Shown: positions 22,922 through 33,169 of the stretch, in pieces
Layout: every line of letters starts with the position of its first letter
Numbering within the stretch: position 1 is the stretch's first letter
Assembly (NCBI RefSeq): GCF_041146795.1
Contig: NC_135170.1
Location: 36,996,159-37,060,158 of the forward strand
Reading direction: 5' to 3'
DNA from: Maylandia zebra
Taxonomy: Eukaryota > Chordata > Actinopteri > Cichliformes > Cichlidae
Length of the DNA: 64,000 nt
Program-made: the position numbers and the translations under genes
The notes under the pieces: model-generated
Seen by the model: only the letters and a program-made list of their open reading frames with translations
The model's database searches: none
What the model was told of the DNA's origin: nothing

Positions 22922-23440
22922 CTTACAATGCCGTGATTGCAGCAATTCCCCAACTCTCTGTGAATGGTACTCATGGTCTTTGATCAGTGGTTGTTGATCA
23001 ATGGTCATGAGAATTTGCATAATTATGATTAAGGAACTGACCTCACAGCCCATTGTTCCTTCAGTGGGCTGGTTTCAGTCATTATGTAAATGTCCTGTTT
23101 ATAAGATTGAAACCTGCGGTCAGCTGAGACTGAAGACGTCACTTGGATGAGTGACGAAACGTTTCTCCCAGAAAACGATACGTCCAGATCAGGGGTGCCC
23201 AATCCCGGTCCTCGAGAGCTACCGTCCTGCAGCTTTTAGATGCATCCTTGTTCCCACACACCCGAATCAAATGAATGGCTTGTTATCAGGCCTTTGCCAA
23301 ACATGATGGCATGCTGAAGAGGTAATCACACCATTTGATTCAGCTGTGTTGGAGTAGGGATGCATCTAAAAGCTGCAGGATAGTAGCTCTTGAGGACTGG
23401 GATTGGGCAGCCCTGGTCCAGATGAACAGAATCAACTTTT
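22922..23440 (+). mobile_element. Penelope-like repeat with hammerhead-like core, split by a hAT MITE
   Basis: Same family as 9895-10165 and 40756-40945. The 3' part reads CTGAAGA (23130-23136), a hairpin with arms GTCACT/AGTGAC (23138-23143, 23150-23155), GAAAC (23156-23160) and later GTC (23182-23184). This order is that of a hammerhead ribozyme: CUGANGA, stem II, GAAA, cleavage triplet. The element is interrupted at GTCCAGAT by the 226-bp hAT MITE and resumes after it. Confidence 0.6.
23190..23415. mobile_element. hAT MITE (226 bp)
   Basis: The ends are CAGGGGTGCCCAATCCCGGT and, at the right, GGGATTGGGCAGCCCTG, with the perfect 8-bp duplication GTCCAGAT (23182-23189, 23416-23423). The inner part holds a second inverted block, CTGCAGCTTTTAGATGCATC and GATGCATCTAAAAGCTGCAG, so most of it can fold back. 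Confidence 0.92.
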
Positions 23441-23696
23441 GGAGATCTATATATAACCCCTTTGTAAACGCTGTTCACCGAAGTCTATTTACCAACATAC
23501 GTAACGATATTACACATAAAAAATACACGGAAACATTGGAAATGACTTTTTGGCACAACACCGGCACTACACTTCATGATGTCTCCGTCTCTCCGTTTCC
23601 AGCCCGGAGCTGCCAACCAACCCGGAAACAGCGCGACACACACGGGCGGGCGGACGGACAGCACGTACCTGTGCAGGCGCTCGTCGCTCTCCTCCG

Positions 23697-23730
23697 TCTT
23701 CTTTCTTTTTCTTTCTTTCTTTCTTTCTTA
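23697..23730. repeat. (CTTT)n microsatellite
   Basis: A pyrimidine run of CTTT units. It makes short open frames of no meaning on both strands. Confidence 0.85.
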
Positions 23731-24182
23731 CAGTTGTACTGGCGGTTGGCAAACAATTGAAAGGTGCCTGTCTTCTTCGTCTGTCTCACCTTCACTTCCT
23801 GCTCCGCCACAGCCAGCGGCGAGGCCACGCCCCCTAACCTCCCCCCGGTGCTGTGTTGAAACGCTTCCGCGTTTCTGGCTGATGCGCTTGGTCGTGAGCA
23901 GACTCAAGCTGGTCTCCGTGTTACTGAAGAACACGAACACAAAATATTACACGCAGCGCAATGTTTACACAAACACACTTCCTTGGATGGCTGAGTAACG
24001 GGAAACACCCGCAGCAGATGGGTGAGGGTGAGCACCACCACCAGTGATGGAGAACCCTCCCCATGTAACCAGGAACTCCCCGTGGGTTTAATTCACCAAA
24101 AGGCTTCCCGTGGTTCACTCGATCTAAAGCCAGTCAACCTGTGGCTTTAGAAGCATCAATTAAACACGAGAACTGATGGATT

Positions 24183-24405
24183 CTAATTTGTGTTGTACAG
24201 TTATTTCCTTTTTAACCTTAATTTATATTTTATTCCTTCCTAGTTAAATTTACCCTTTTTAATTTTTCATATTTATTTCCTATCTCATTCATAGCCTTTT
24301 CCTTTTTTGTTTTCTTTAGGTCACGAGCAGTTGTCCAAGCATTTCACTACATATCGTACTGTGTATGACTGTGTACGTGACAAATAAAATTTGATTTGAA
24401 TTTGA
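24183..24405 (+). mobile_element. LINE 3' end, second copy
   Basis: Nearly identical to 5756-5985, from TTCTAATTTGTGTTGTACAG to the tail GACAAATAAAATTTGATTTG. Only the 3' UTR is present. Confidence 0.85.
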
Positions 24406-24639
24406 TTTTTGGGCCTGCACAAGTTTCCTTGTATACACTGTCAGTACCATCCTTTCACTTGATGCCAAACTGATTTTCCAGGGAAGAGATACACACTTAT
24501 CTAGATCCTTAGATAAAATCCTGGCCTATAATTATCCACCCAGCTCACTTTTCCAGTTTTGACCAAAATACAGACATTTAGTGTGGGAGAATGTCATGGA
24601 TCACAGATCCAGTGAAACAGAGGGCTGAAACAGGAGCTA

Positions 24640-26030
24640 GCCTTAAACTAGCATGTCTCAGATTTTCCTGTGATCCAAACCACAGGCCTTACTATCAAAT
24701 ACTTTATGAATGGCTTCATATACCTCATGTGTCAATACACTCATAGGTCCATTGTTGTACAGTGTAGTGTAATGTTGTCTCCATAGTGCTGCAGTATTAT
24801 CTTCCCCAGAAACCGTGCAGAGTACAGATGGTTTGCAGTTGTTAACAGCATTTACCTCTTTCCCAAAATCTACATTTTCCCATGGATCCATCGGAGCAGA
24901 GACAGGGATCAGACCACCAACGTCCTGATTAGTAGGCGACATGCCACCCCTGTGCTTACATTGGACATCAAGCAGTTTACCACCTTCATGCAGAGCAGCC
25001 ACTGTATCATCATATGGAACAAAGTTTATGTGAAGGCTGAAGATGCTGATGTTGGACATCCTGCACAAAACCGATTCTTTAGGCAAACAAATGTTGTTTA
25101 GATGTTTATTTGTATTATTATAAAAACCAAGAAGTCCTCTTCACTAAATGCTCTAATCTTACACTGGCAGCAGTGTGTTATTAGTGACATGATTATTTGG
25201 AGTTGTTGCTGGCAGTTGTTCCACATTTACAGTAAAACCCACAGGTATATGGTCTGACACAGCTACCCTAGATTTGCAGTCATGTTTTCTAATCCTGCAT
25301 GACCCTCAGCTGTACTGATGCAATGATCCAGCCATGATGAAGTATAACAAGCTCCAGCCTACTGAGACAATCCTCGTCATTTTCACAAGTTTCATAAGGA
25401 GGACAACCAAACTTTTGTTATTCTGTGTATATTGTACACCAGTCTGCATCCAGCCTAATGGGCTTATCGCAGCCCTGGTATTCTGCCTCTGACTACAGCT
25501 GTGCTGAGACCAGCTGTTGATTCCTCCACTCCCCAAAATTTGGGCTCAAGGTAGTTAATTCTTGGTTAAGTCACTGTGTCTCCTGTAAATATAAAACGTC
25601 ACATTGCGTTACAACAACACATCAAGCTTTGTGCCCTGCACTCTGTCCCAAACGCAGGCCACCACAGTTAGTTACACACAGTAGCTGTGGACACCAGGGG
25701 ACACAATTATCTGCGCTGCTGGATGCACTGTGTTTGACCTCACACATCCGGGCCTGCGTGGTTCATGACAATGCCGGCCAGATCCGTTTCAGGCCAGAGT
25801 TCAGGACTGTGCTCCGTATATTGACAACTTTCTGGCAGGTGGCATTCTGTCAATGCAGAGAAAGCGTTTCTGCATCTACATCTGGGGAAGTCTTGTGCTG
25901 AACACGCTAATTTAGTCTTTACAGTTTTTATAGTACTGCCAATGAGAGATACACTTCCAGGCCTCTTGTTGCCTCCAGCAGTAACAGTGTGCAATCCCAA
26001 ACCTGAAACAAGCTTCTCCATGGCCCAAGT
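24640..26030 (-). mobile_element. Decayed LINE (endonuclease to RT start)
   Basis: On the minus strand an open stretch at 24658-25086 has LWRQHYTTLYNN and a DSKACGLDH block, typical of the segment before the reverse transcriptase core of non-LTR elements. Upstream (25200-25560) fragments resembling the end of an AP-endonuclease domain can be read across several frames. Many stops and shifts are present and no intact frame remains. The clade was not assigned. Confidence 0.55.
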
Positions 26031-26392
26031 TTGACTTCATGTTATTTATGTTCATAATCGAGCCGCTATGTTTATTCTAGAAATGGCACAATACCACTTT
26101 TTTATGTCCGATACCGATATCATAAATTTGGATACCAATACTGATATGAATCCGATATAGTGTGTTTTTTAATCAATAAAACTGTTTTTTAATATCTTGC
26201 TGCATTTTGTATAAGTTCATACTCAAGTTTAAAAAAACCCCACTAAAGCTATTCTGTTATACCTGTATGTAAAAAACACACTGCACCCAAAATATTTCAT
26301 AGTTCAGCAAAACTGATGAATCTAATAAACTTAAACCTGCTCAAGCCTCCCTATTCTGGTGTTTTAAAGAGTAAGCAACCTAATAGGGTTGC

Positions 26393-26441
26393 AGCCTCGC
26401 CTCTGTCAGTGCGCCCCAGGGCCGCTGTGGCTACAATGTAG
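26393..26441 (+). mobile_element. SINE internal fragment
   Basis: Forty-nine bases match the body of the SINE at 18653-18701 (GCAGCCTCGCCTCTGTCAGT onward). It abuts the inverted repeat copy that follows. Confidence 0.75.
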
Positions 26442-26903
26442 ATGAGAATAAAGAAAGAAAAGTATTTCTTTGTGCCCCCCCTCTCCCTGTTAATGCCCTA
26501 CCTGGCCCCCTGGCAAAACTTTGCCAGACCCGCCCCTGCACAGTTACCAGCTGTCAGCTGCTTAGAAAAGGATGCTGGTGTTATTTGTCTCTCAGAAACA
26601 GTTCATAACTTCCCTTCAACTCATTCATGTCACCTAAAAGGTAAACCTGTTTCTCCATCACAGCTCTGATGATTCAGTAAGGACATCTCCTGGTTTCATC
26701 TTCATGTTTCCCTCTCACCACATATCTAAACAGACATCATGACCAGCAGCTTTACAGCTGTGGCTCCAGCAAACATCAGCTGATACTAGAAATTAATATT
26801 AAATAAATTCTAACAACAGCTGATCAAGCTTAAACGTGCTGCTGTTGTTTAGCGCGACATCCGCTGGTTTCCTCTTTCTGGCGCAAAGTGGGCGATAAAT
26901 AAA
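26442..26903. repeat. Dispersed repeat, inverted partner of 1-448
   Basis: Reverse-complement copy of the window start. It runs from GATGAGAATAAAGAAAG to about GGGCGATAAATAAACA. It has a few extra or changed bases relative to 1-448. No coding content. Confidence 0.8.
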
Positions 26904-28245
26904 CAAGAGAGACGATCAGCTGATCATTGATCAGTTTCATGATTGAAGTAGCAACAGGAGAGGGAGGGGGGAGAGAATGAGAGAAGAAGAGGCAGCTGTG
27001 CAGCATAAAGACAGAATAAATCCAGCTTTGTGTCTTTTTCCATTCTAGCTAAAGTCCGGGACAAACTGCGTCTCTTCTCAGCTCAATATGAAACGTGTAA
27101 TATTTTCTCTGAATGAGGGACCATTCCATTTTTTTAAGGAGCCGTTGGCAACTCTACTAACCTTATGAATAAAATAAAGTTCACTATCAGTAACATCATA
27201 GCACCCACCCAGCTGTATAAAAACTCCGTCAAACTGGCTAGAACGCAGTACGAGTTATTGCAACTGACAGTAAAAAGTCAGCAACATGAAAATAAACTCC
27301 ACCTAAACTTGGTTTATATCTGACCCAGATAGACTGCAGGTCATAACTTCTTACCTGAAGTTCAGTTCACCTGACACTCGGACTGGCGGCTGCTTCGGGT
27401 CTCTCCTCCTGACTCCCCTTCCCTCATCCACCTGTTGCCTCTGTGGAAGCCCCGTCATAGCCACCACCAAACAACGGAGTTATTTCTACACATCGACCTG
27501 CATCTGGCCAATCCACCACCTCTCATTGTTCATGCCGTTACAAAAAAAATAAAAAATAAGTCAAATAAGCCCGATGGCCAGTCCAGCTATGTTAACCTGC
27601 AACCAAATCTGCAGCTCCATACAGCAATGTTACGACTTAGATTATATCTTATAACTCATAACTCTTATGTTAGCTGCCCTCAGTAGCATACTGTCTGAAA
27701 TATTCCACAGCTGCAATAATTCTTTAAGTGTTATTTTTTTCCTTGGTATTCTAATTTCACCAAAGTTTACTAAACTCACCAAACTTGATATTACTTACCG
27801 GGACATTTATTCTGTCCTCATTTTCTTTCACCGAAAAATTGTTTCCTGCAGTGCCATCTTTCGGCTTGGCTCTCCTACCTTTGCTAACGTGATGCGCATA
27901 GCGCAGAAGCGATGCTGCATTCACTTACACTCGGATATCTGAGCGTCACCGTGAAAACATAATCGGATATTTGATTGAATTTTATTGTTTTGCCTTTGGG
28001 GTGGCACCTGGGGTGGCCAGTCTGGTTTGGGGGGTGGCCTGTGCCCCCCCAGGCCACCCCGCTGGACACGCCATTGGTTATGAGCCGAGTTACGCCGTGT
28101 CGCAAGTTTTGTGAGGTGTTTTTTTTTATATTTAAAGGATCGTATTACATTTTTTATTTCTCTCCGATATCCGATCCAGTAATGTAGGTCAGTATCAGAC
28201 TGATACCGATACGTAATATCAGATCGGTCCATCTCTAGTTTATAC

Positions 28246-28410
28246 TGGTTTGACTGCAGCTTCTACACAGTGACAGACGTGTTTCTGACATTTTACAGGT
28301 CCAGTTTAAATTCCTGCACTTGTGTTTCCAGCACAGAGGCTTCACAGCCTGTTCAAAGCCTTCCAGGACTCCTTCAGTGCTTACAGCCTTGCAGCTTTCA
28401 GAACGTGAAC
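28246..28410. other. Upstream flank of interferon gene 1
   Basis: Unique-looking sequence between the hAT-like element and the regulatory motif cluster. No exon is visible. Confidence 0.4.
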
Positions 28411-28412
28411 AT

Positions 28413-28453
28413 GAAAACGAAAGTGAGAGGGGAAAGAGAAAGCAATGACGTCA
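28413..28453 (+). promoter_or_regulatory. IRF-site cluster followed by a CRE/ATF palindrome
   Basis: GAAAACGAAAGTGAGA (28413-28428) and GGGAAAGAGAAAGC (28430-28443) are overlapping IRF/ISRE-type GAAA repeats. They are followed directly by the palindrome TGACGTCA (28446-28453). The side-by-side arrangement of IRF and ATF/CREB sites recalls the mammalian interferon-beta enhancer. It lies about 500 bp before the start codon at 28956. Confidence 0.65.
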
Positions 28454-28831
28454 TCGCTGCACAGATGTTTCACGGTTTCTGTTTTGCGTTTGTGAACCAA
28501 TCAGAACACTTCTGGTTGGTTTTAATAACAATAATAACAATAAAAATATTAATAATGACAATGATATGAAGAGAGTCAGTCTACGGTCAGGTTCTTCTCT
28601 CTCATCATATCCGCTGATTTCAGGTGTGCTGTGATTATTTCTCTGGAAGTAAAATAAAGTGAAATGTGAGTGACAGGAACACGTTTTTACACGAGTCCGA
28701 TGTCGTCCTCTCGTCCAAACGCTGAAAACTAACCAGTCTTCAATGTTCCGAGCGCACCTTCAGCACCTGCAAGACCCACCAATCAGCGCCCTGCCTCGCT
28801 CACCAGTTTGCAGGTACTTTTTCCCAAGAGG

Positions 28832-28888
28832 GAAAATGAAAGACGGACTTTTTCCCCAATATTTCTGTTTCCTGTTTGTAAAATAAAA
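28832..28888 (+). promoter_or_regulatory. Proximal interferon promoter: ISRE, kappaB-like site, TATA-like box
   Basis: GAAAATGAAA at 28832-28841 fits the ISRE core GAAANNGAAA. GGACTTTTTCCCC at 28845-28857 resembles an NF-kappaB site with one extra T. TAAAATAAAA at 28879-28888 is a TATA-like box 68-77 bp before the start codon. The order and spacing fit a virus-inducible fish interferon promoter. Confidence 0.65.
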
Positions 28889-28955
28889 GCTTGAACTCTG
28901 CTGGCAGCATGGACACGCACTCTCAGCACCGCACAGGATCTTCATCGTCTTCATC

Positions 28956-31372
28956 ATGGTCACCTGGGGCCTGCTCTTCGTCCTCTGTGGCGCCCTGACC
29001 CCTGCCCTCTGCTGTGATTGGCTCACGCACTACAAGCAACCGAGCAAAGAAGCCCGGGGCCTCCTCACTCTCATGGTGAGTACAGCACTGACTCCAGGTC
29101 CTTAAATTGGTCTTTAAAACATTCCAGGACTCCTTAGACTGTTACAAAGAGACAGTTCCAGGGTCCTTTAAAAGTTTCCAGGATCCTTGAAGACATTTCA
29201 AGAGTGATGAAATTATCCCAGGACATCATTAAGTTAAAGAGATAAAGAGATTCCTGCTGTAAGAAGATCATTTGTAACCTTCACTATAGCTGTTTCTGTG
29301 CTGTTATGGGCTCTGAAACCTGACTGGAATAAGCCCTTCCTCTGCAGACGTGATGAATATTCAAGACAAAGTTTACTGACAGCTGAAACGATGCATTCAG
29401 AGCCTGTAGGACATTTGTAAACATCACAGGTCACATGTTTAGCGTGTAGACTGAAGGGGTGTCCAAATTCATGGGCTGCATCCTCCTGAGGACCCGGCCT
29501 TCGCGGTCTACGTGGCCTGGGTCCTCAGAAGGTCGAGTAGGCCAGTCGTGAGCGGCTGTGAAATGTGACGCTCGAGCCTTCAGATCTGCGTCACCGCTGT
29601 CTGGGTGGAGTTAATAATCTCGGCTGTCTGCTCCTTGCTATCTAAAATATAACAGGACGCTGGTGTAAACTCTCGACCGTCTCACACTCCTGTTTAATCA
29701 GTTTCTGTTTGACGTTTATTCAGCTGTGTGGAAACTAGAACTTTGATCTCAGCCAAACTGATTTACTCACAAACAAATGAAACATTGAAAAAAGCCAAAC
29801 AATAACATTTATAAGTTATCTAAGTGACTCATATATCATGCTTAACCTGAGTAGTTAAGACCGCAGGGGGGTTGAAAAAGACGTTTGGGTGGAGTTAGCT
29901 GTTATCGCCCCGGCTAGCTATCGAGCTAGTGGGTAAAAGACGTCTCTCCAAATATGTGATATCTTGATAAACCGAGCAGATATTTGGAGTTTAATATCTT
30001 AGAAGCTTATTTTGTGACCCTGTTTTTTTCTCCATACAGGTGACCCAGGTGTTTTGTTTGTTTGTTTGTTTGTTTGTTTCTTCCCCCCCTTCTCACCGTC
30101 TCTTCTCCCCTTTGGTTTTCTTTCTCTCCCTCTCTTTCTTTCATTCTCTCTCCCTGTCCTATCCCCCAGTCATGTCTGTCCCGTTTGTAGCAACTGAAAA
30201 TAAAATAAATTCATAATTATAATAAAGGTCAATCAAATGGACCAATATGGCAAGGCCATGATGATCCACTTGGTAAAATAAATCCGCTTGGCATCTTTCT
30301 TGGCCTTAAGACAACAATTCTGATGGCTAAAGATCCAAACGGGACACAAAAAAAAAAAAAAAAGAATTTGGACAGCCTTCTGCGCGTCGCTATGATGCAA
30401 TCGGTCTACAAATGCGGCCTCAGGAGGATGCAGCCCATGAATTTGGACACCCCCTGAATGTGGGGACGTCAACAACACGTCACGATTGGCAACAGCTCAG
30501 AGCGATGTGGTGAAATGAAGCGCTGTCTCTCTGTTTCAGGGCGATCAGCTGACTGAACAGCACTCTTCAGTTCATCCGGTTCGATTCCCAAAACATCTCT
30601 ACAAGCAAATAAAAAACTCTGAGGTAGGTCACATGACTACATCGATGACATCACATCTGTTTGTCAATCAGACGCCTGCAGCTCACCTCTCTCTCTCTCT
30701 CTTCAGGTGGACTCAAAGCTGGTTTTCATCAGAGACAGTCTGCAGCTTATTTTCTGTCTGTATCGCCATGACAACCTGTCAGCCGCTCCCTGGGGCGCCG
30801 ACAAGACGGAGGGCTTCCTGACGGTCATCCACAGACAGATCATGGAACTGAGCGCGTGTGTGAGTGGACACGCCCACTTCACTGCTTTCAGCCTACTCAC
30901 AGGAGCAAACATGCACCCACACCCACTCTCCTTCACCTCCTCCCAGAGCCTCCTCTTCATCAGTGCTTCACCTCCTTTCACCTCCTCCCACACCAACACT
31001 TCACCTCCTTTCCGAGCCTCAGTCTGAACTGTTCTTTGTCTCCAGGTTTCGACCAACAGTCCAGCCAACAGCAGACTGAGGAGCTACTACAGGACTCTGG
31101 CCAACAGTACTCTGTCTTGCTCTGTAAGTACAAGTACTGTAGTACTCGTTGTATTATTGTGTGTAGTGACAGTGGTAATAAGTGTAGTACTGTGTGTACA
31201 GGGCTGCAGTACTGCGTCATGGCAGCTGCTCAGGAAGGAAACCAAACTGCGCCTGGAACAGCTGGAGCTGCTCGTGGCCTCCATCAGAGTTCCTGCTGCT
31301 GCCAGCAGGAGGCGCTCTGCAGCAACGCAACAGCAACGCAACACTGACACAATATCTGAAGACTGTCTCTGA
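28956..31372 (+). CDS. Type I interferon, group I (two-cysteine) kind, five exons
   Basis: A secreted antiviral helical cytokine that signals through the type I interferon receptor. Exons are 28956-29075, 30540-30623, 30707-30859, 31046-31123 and 31202-31372, giving 606 nt and 201 aa. All four introns are GT-AG and phase 0, the standard fish type I interferon layout. Residues 1-19 are a signal peptide; the mature protein would begin at Cys20 (CDWLTHY). The conserved disulfide partner is Cys119 in ELSAC at the end of exon 3. Family features are FIRDSLQLIF plus LYRHDN (exon 3) and ASWQLLRKETK with LEQLELL (exon 5). There is one N-glycosylation site at Asn139. Extra cysteines occur at 85, 144, 147 and 200, and the C-terminus runs about 28 residues beyond the last helix. 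The acceptor of exon 5 (AG at 31200-31201) was chosen because it keeps phase 0. The first intron carries a DNA transposon with a LINE 3' UTR. Confidence 0.88.
29455..30454. mobile_element. TIR DNA element, copy 2, in interferon intron 1
   Basis: The inverted ends of about 38 bp begin AGGGGTGTCCAAATTCATGG and, on the minus strand at the right, GGGGTGTCCAAATTCATGGG. The flanking TGA (29452-29454, 30455-30457) suggests a 3-bp duplication, as in PIF/Harbinger elements; this is a guess. The left half matches 19834-20580. The right half contains a LINE 3' UTR (30035-30356). Confidence 0.7.
30035..30356 (+). mobile_element. LINE 3' UTR, second copy, with poly(A)
   Basis: Matches 17815-18131: CAGGTGACCCAGG, a CT-rich stretch, CCAGTCATGTCTGTCCCGTT, ATGGACCAATATGGCAAGGC, ending GGGACAC followed by about 17 A. 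A (GTTT)n run at 30051-30079 lies near its start. Confidence 0.65.
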
Positions 31373-31381
31373 TGTTCCCCT

Positions 31382-31510
31382 CTCTATTTATTTATTTATG
31401 TATTTATTCAGATTATTTATGTATTTATTTGAAATATTTATTTATTTATTTTTCTACATATTTCATCAAACACTGTTTGTTTGTTTGTTTGTTTGTTTGT
31501 TTGTTTGTTA
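31382..31510. repeat. (TTTA)n and (TTTG)n microsatellites after interferon gene 1
   Basis: Tetranucleotide runs lie in the 3' UTR of interferon gene 1: TTTA units at about 31386-31453 and TTTG units at about 31475-31508. AATAAA near 31674 is a possible polyadenylation signal. ATTTA words are frequent here, which in cytokine mRNAs can mark instability; whether they act so here is unknown. Confidence 0.7.
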
Positions 31511-32372
31511 CTTCAGAGTAACTCAGTGCTTTAAGTACAGAAACTTTGTCTTCCAAATATTTCTGTCGTGCATTTTAGTCACTCTGAATTTTTACTTTAG
31601 ATTGGTCTTATTTATTTATTTTTTTGTATTAACATTTCATATGCTTTACCTTTTTTTTTAAATAAGTTACTGAAATAAATTCTGTCTCATTTAAAATGAG
31701 CTGCATTCATTGGTTGTAGGGAGGAAGAACTCCTTTTTAACAGGAAGAGACCTCCATCAGTAGCATGCTCATGGAGGGGTGCTCTCTGATGGGATGGAGA
31801 ATGCAAAGAAGCATTCACGAACAATAAAACAATGATCTTTACTCTTAATCGCACCTTTCTCCTCTCCTCCTTCCCCTTATCTTCCCTGCTTAGCCTCTTG
31901 TGTCCTTGTCTTGTCTTGTGTGCATTACTTTCCCTGGAACAGTCTCTCACTGTCGTTCTCTAAAACCTAAAAGAGAATTATGGATTTGATCAACTGGTCT
32001 CTGAATGCTATTGACACCCTTTTCTCAACGAGAAGTCTGGGCTCAGGTGAGGAAACCAAACTGCGCCTGGAACATGGAGGGACCTTCCCTGCCGGATACA
32101 CGATGGCAGACATGGCAGACATGGAGGGTCTGTCGATCGAGGACGCTGAAGATATCTACCTATGAACCATGATAACAGGGTTCTTGCTGATCGGAGCTGG
32201 CTTGGCCCTGGCTTATCGGAGAATTAAGAAAGCGGAACCAGCTGTTCAAACCCCCACAAAGCTGCCCGCTGGGATTGAAACGATGGGACGACGCGCGACT
32301 TCTCAGAACGGGCTAACTGAGTGCAGCATGGTTAAGATCTTGGAGAAGCTTACGGCTGCCGTGAATACTCAG

Positions 32373-33012
32373 TGTAACTACAGGGGTCCAACAAAGAATG
32401 GCCACGCATCATACTGATGTCTTCGGAAATTTATTTCTCTCTCTCTCTCTCACTCTTATTGTCTTCAGACACCGTGAAAACTGAAGAAACACAAAGTACA
32501 CAACATAAATGTTTTGAGCTATTCAGTCTCTCATATCAGTGTCCATAAACAGTCTTGTACAAGCAGAACAGAAAAATGCACAATAATGGATATCACAAAA
32601 ATGTCCTCTCATTACCAGTGTAGAACACGTATGCAACATTATACAAACAATATACATGAAACCATACCGTGTGCGCCTCTTGGACCACATGCAGAATAAC
32701 ATTAACGCTGAGGCTGTAGATGCAACTGTAGCCATGTATCCATGCTAGCTCCACAATGCCGTGATTGTGCTCTCAACCAAACTCTGGTCATGTGACAATT
32801 ACAAACTTTACCTCATACAAACTTTACAGCACTTTACATATTTAACAAACCCATATTTTGTAATCACATATTTTAGACATGTTTTTTTTTTTTAATTAAT
32901 GTTACACTTTTATCATCTTACTCTTATAAATAAATGAACTAAATTAAGCATGAATCTATCACAGAAACACAAAATAACCAACTTTATTTTAACTGTCTCA
33001 GGGACAGTTACA
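32373..33012 (-). repeat. BEL 3' LTR
   Basis: Nearly identical to 39516-40140. It is 15 bp longer because of a CT-repeat difference and an extra stretch near 32521-32535. It has a TTTATTTCTCTCTC tract and terminal TGTAACT/AGTTACA inverted ends. Confidence 0.93.
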
Positions 33013-33169
33013 CTCCCACCAAATTACTATGATTTATGAAATATGTAAATAATTTGAATAAATCTAGGAATTTACAGAACCAAACAGTACTTAATTGTGA
33101 CAAACTTGCAAGTCAATCCTAATACTTTAATCATCCCATACACATTTACAGAAGTTCCACTGGAACATT

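Larger units (their letters stand above)
26078..28237. mobile_element. hAT-like element carrying other repeats
   Basis: The termini are TAGAAATGGCACAATACCAC on the left and, on the minus strand, TAGAGATGGACCGATCTGAT on the right. Both are followed by ATACCGAT-rich subterminal sequence. The flanks GTTTATTC (26070-26077) and GTTTATAC (28238-28245) agree at 7 of 8 positions. The interior holds a SINE fragment and the repeat at 26442-26903. No intact transposase is seen. Confidence 0.65.

Noticed and set aside
31194-31661. Alternative long frames over interferon exon 5 and the TTTA/TTTG repeats
   Set aside because: They are out of frame with the conserved WQLLRKE helix and extend into low-complexity sequence.
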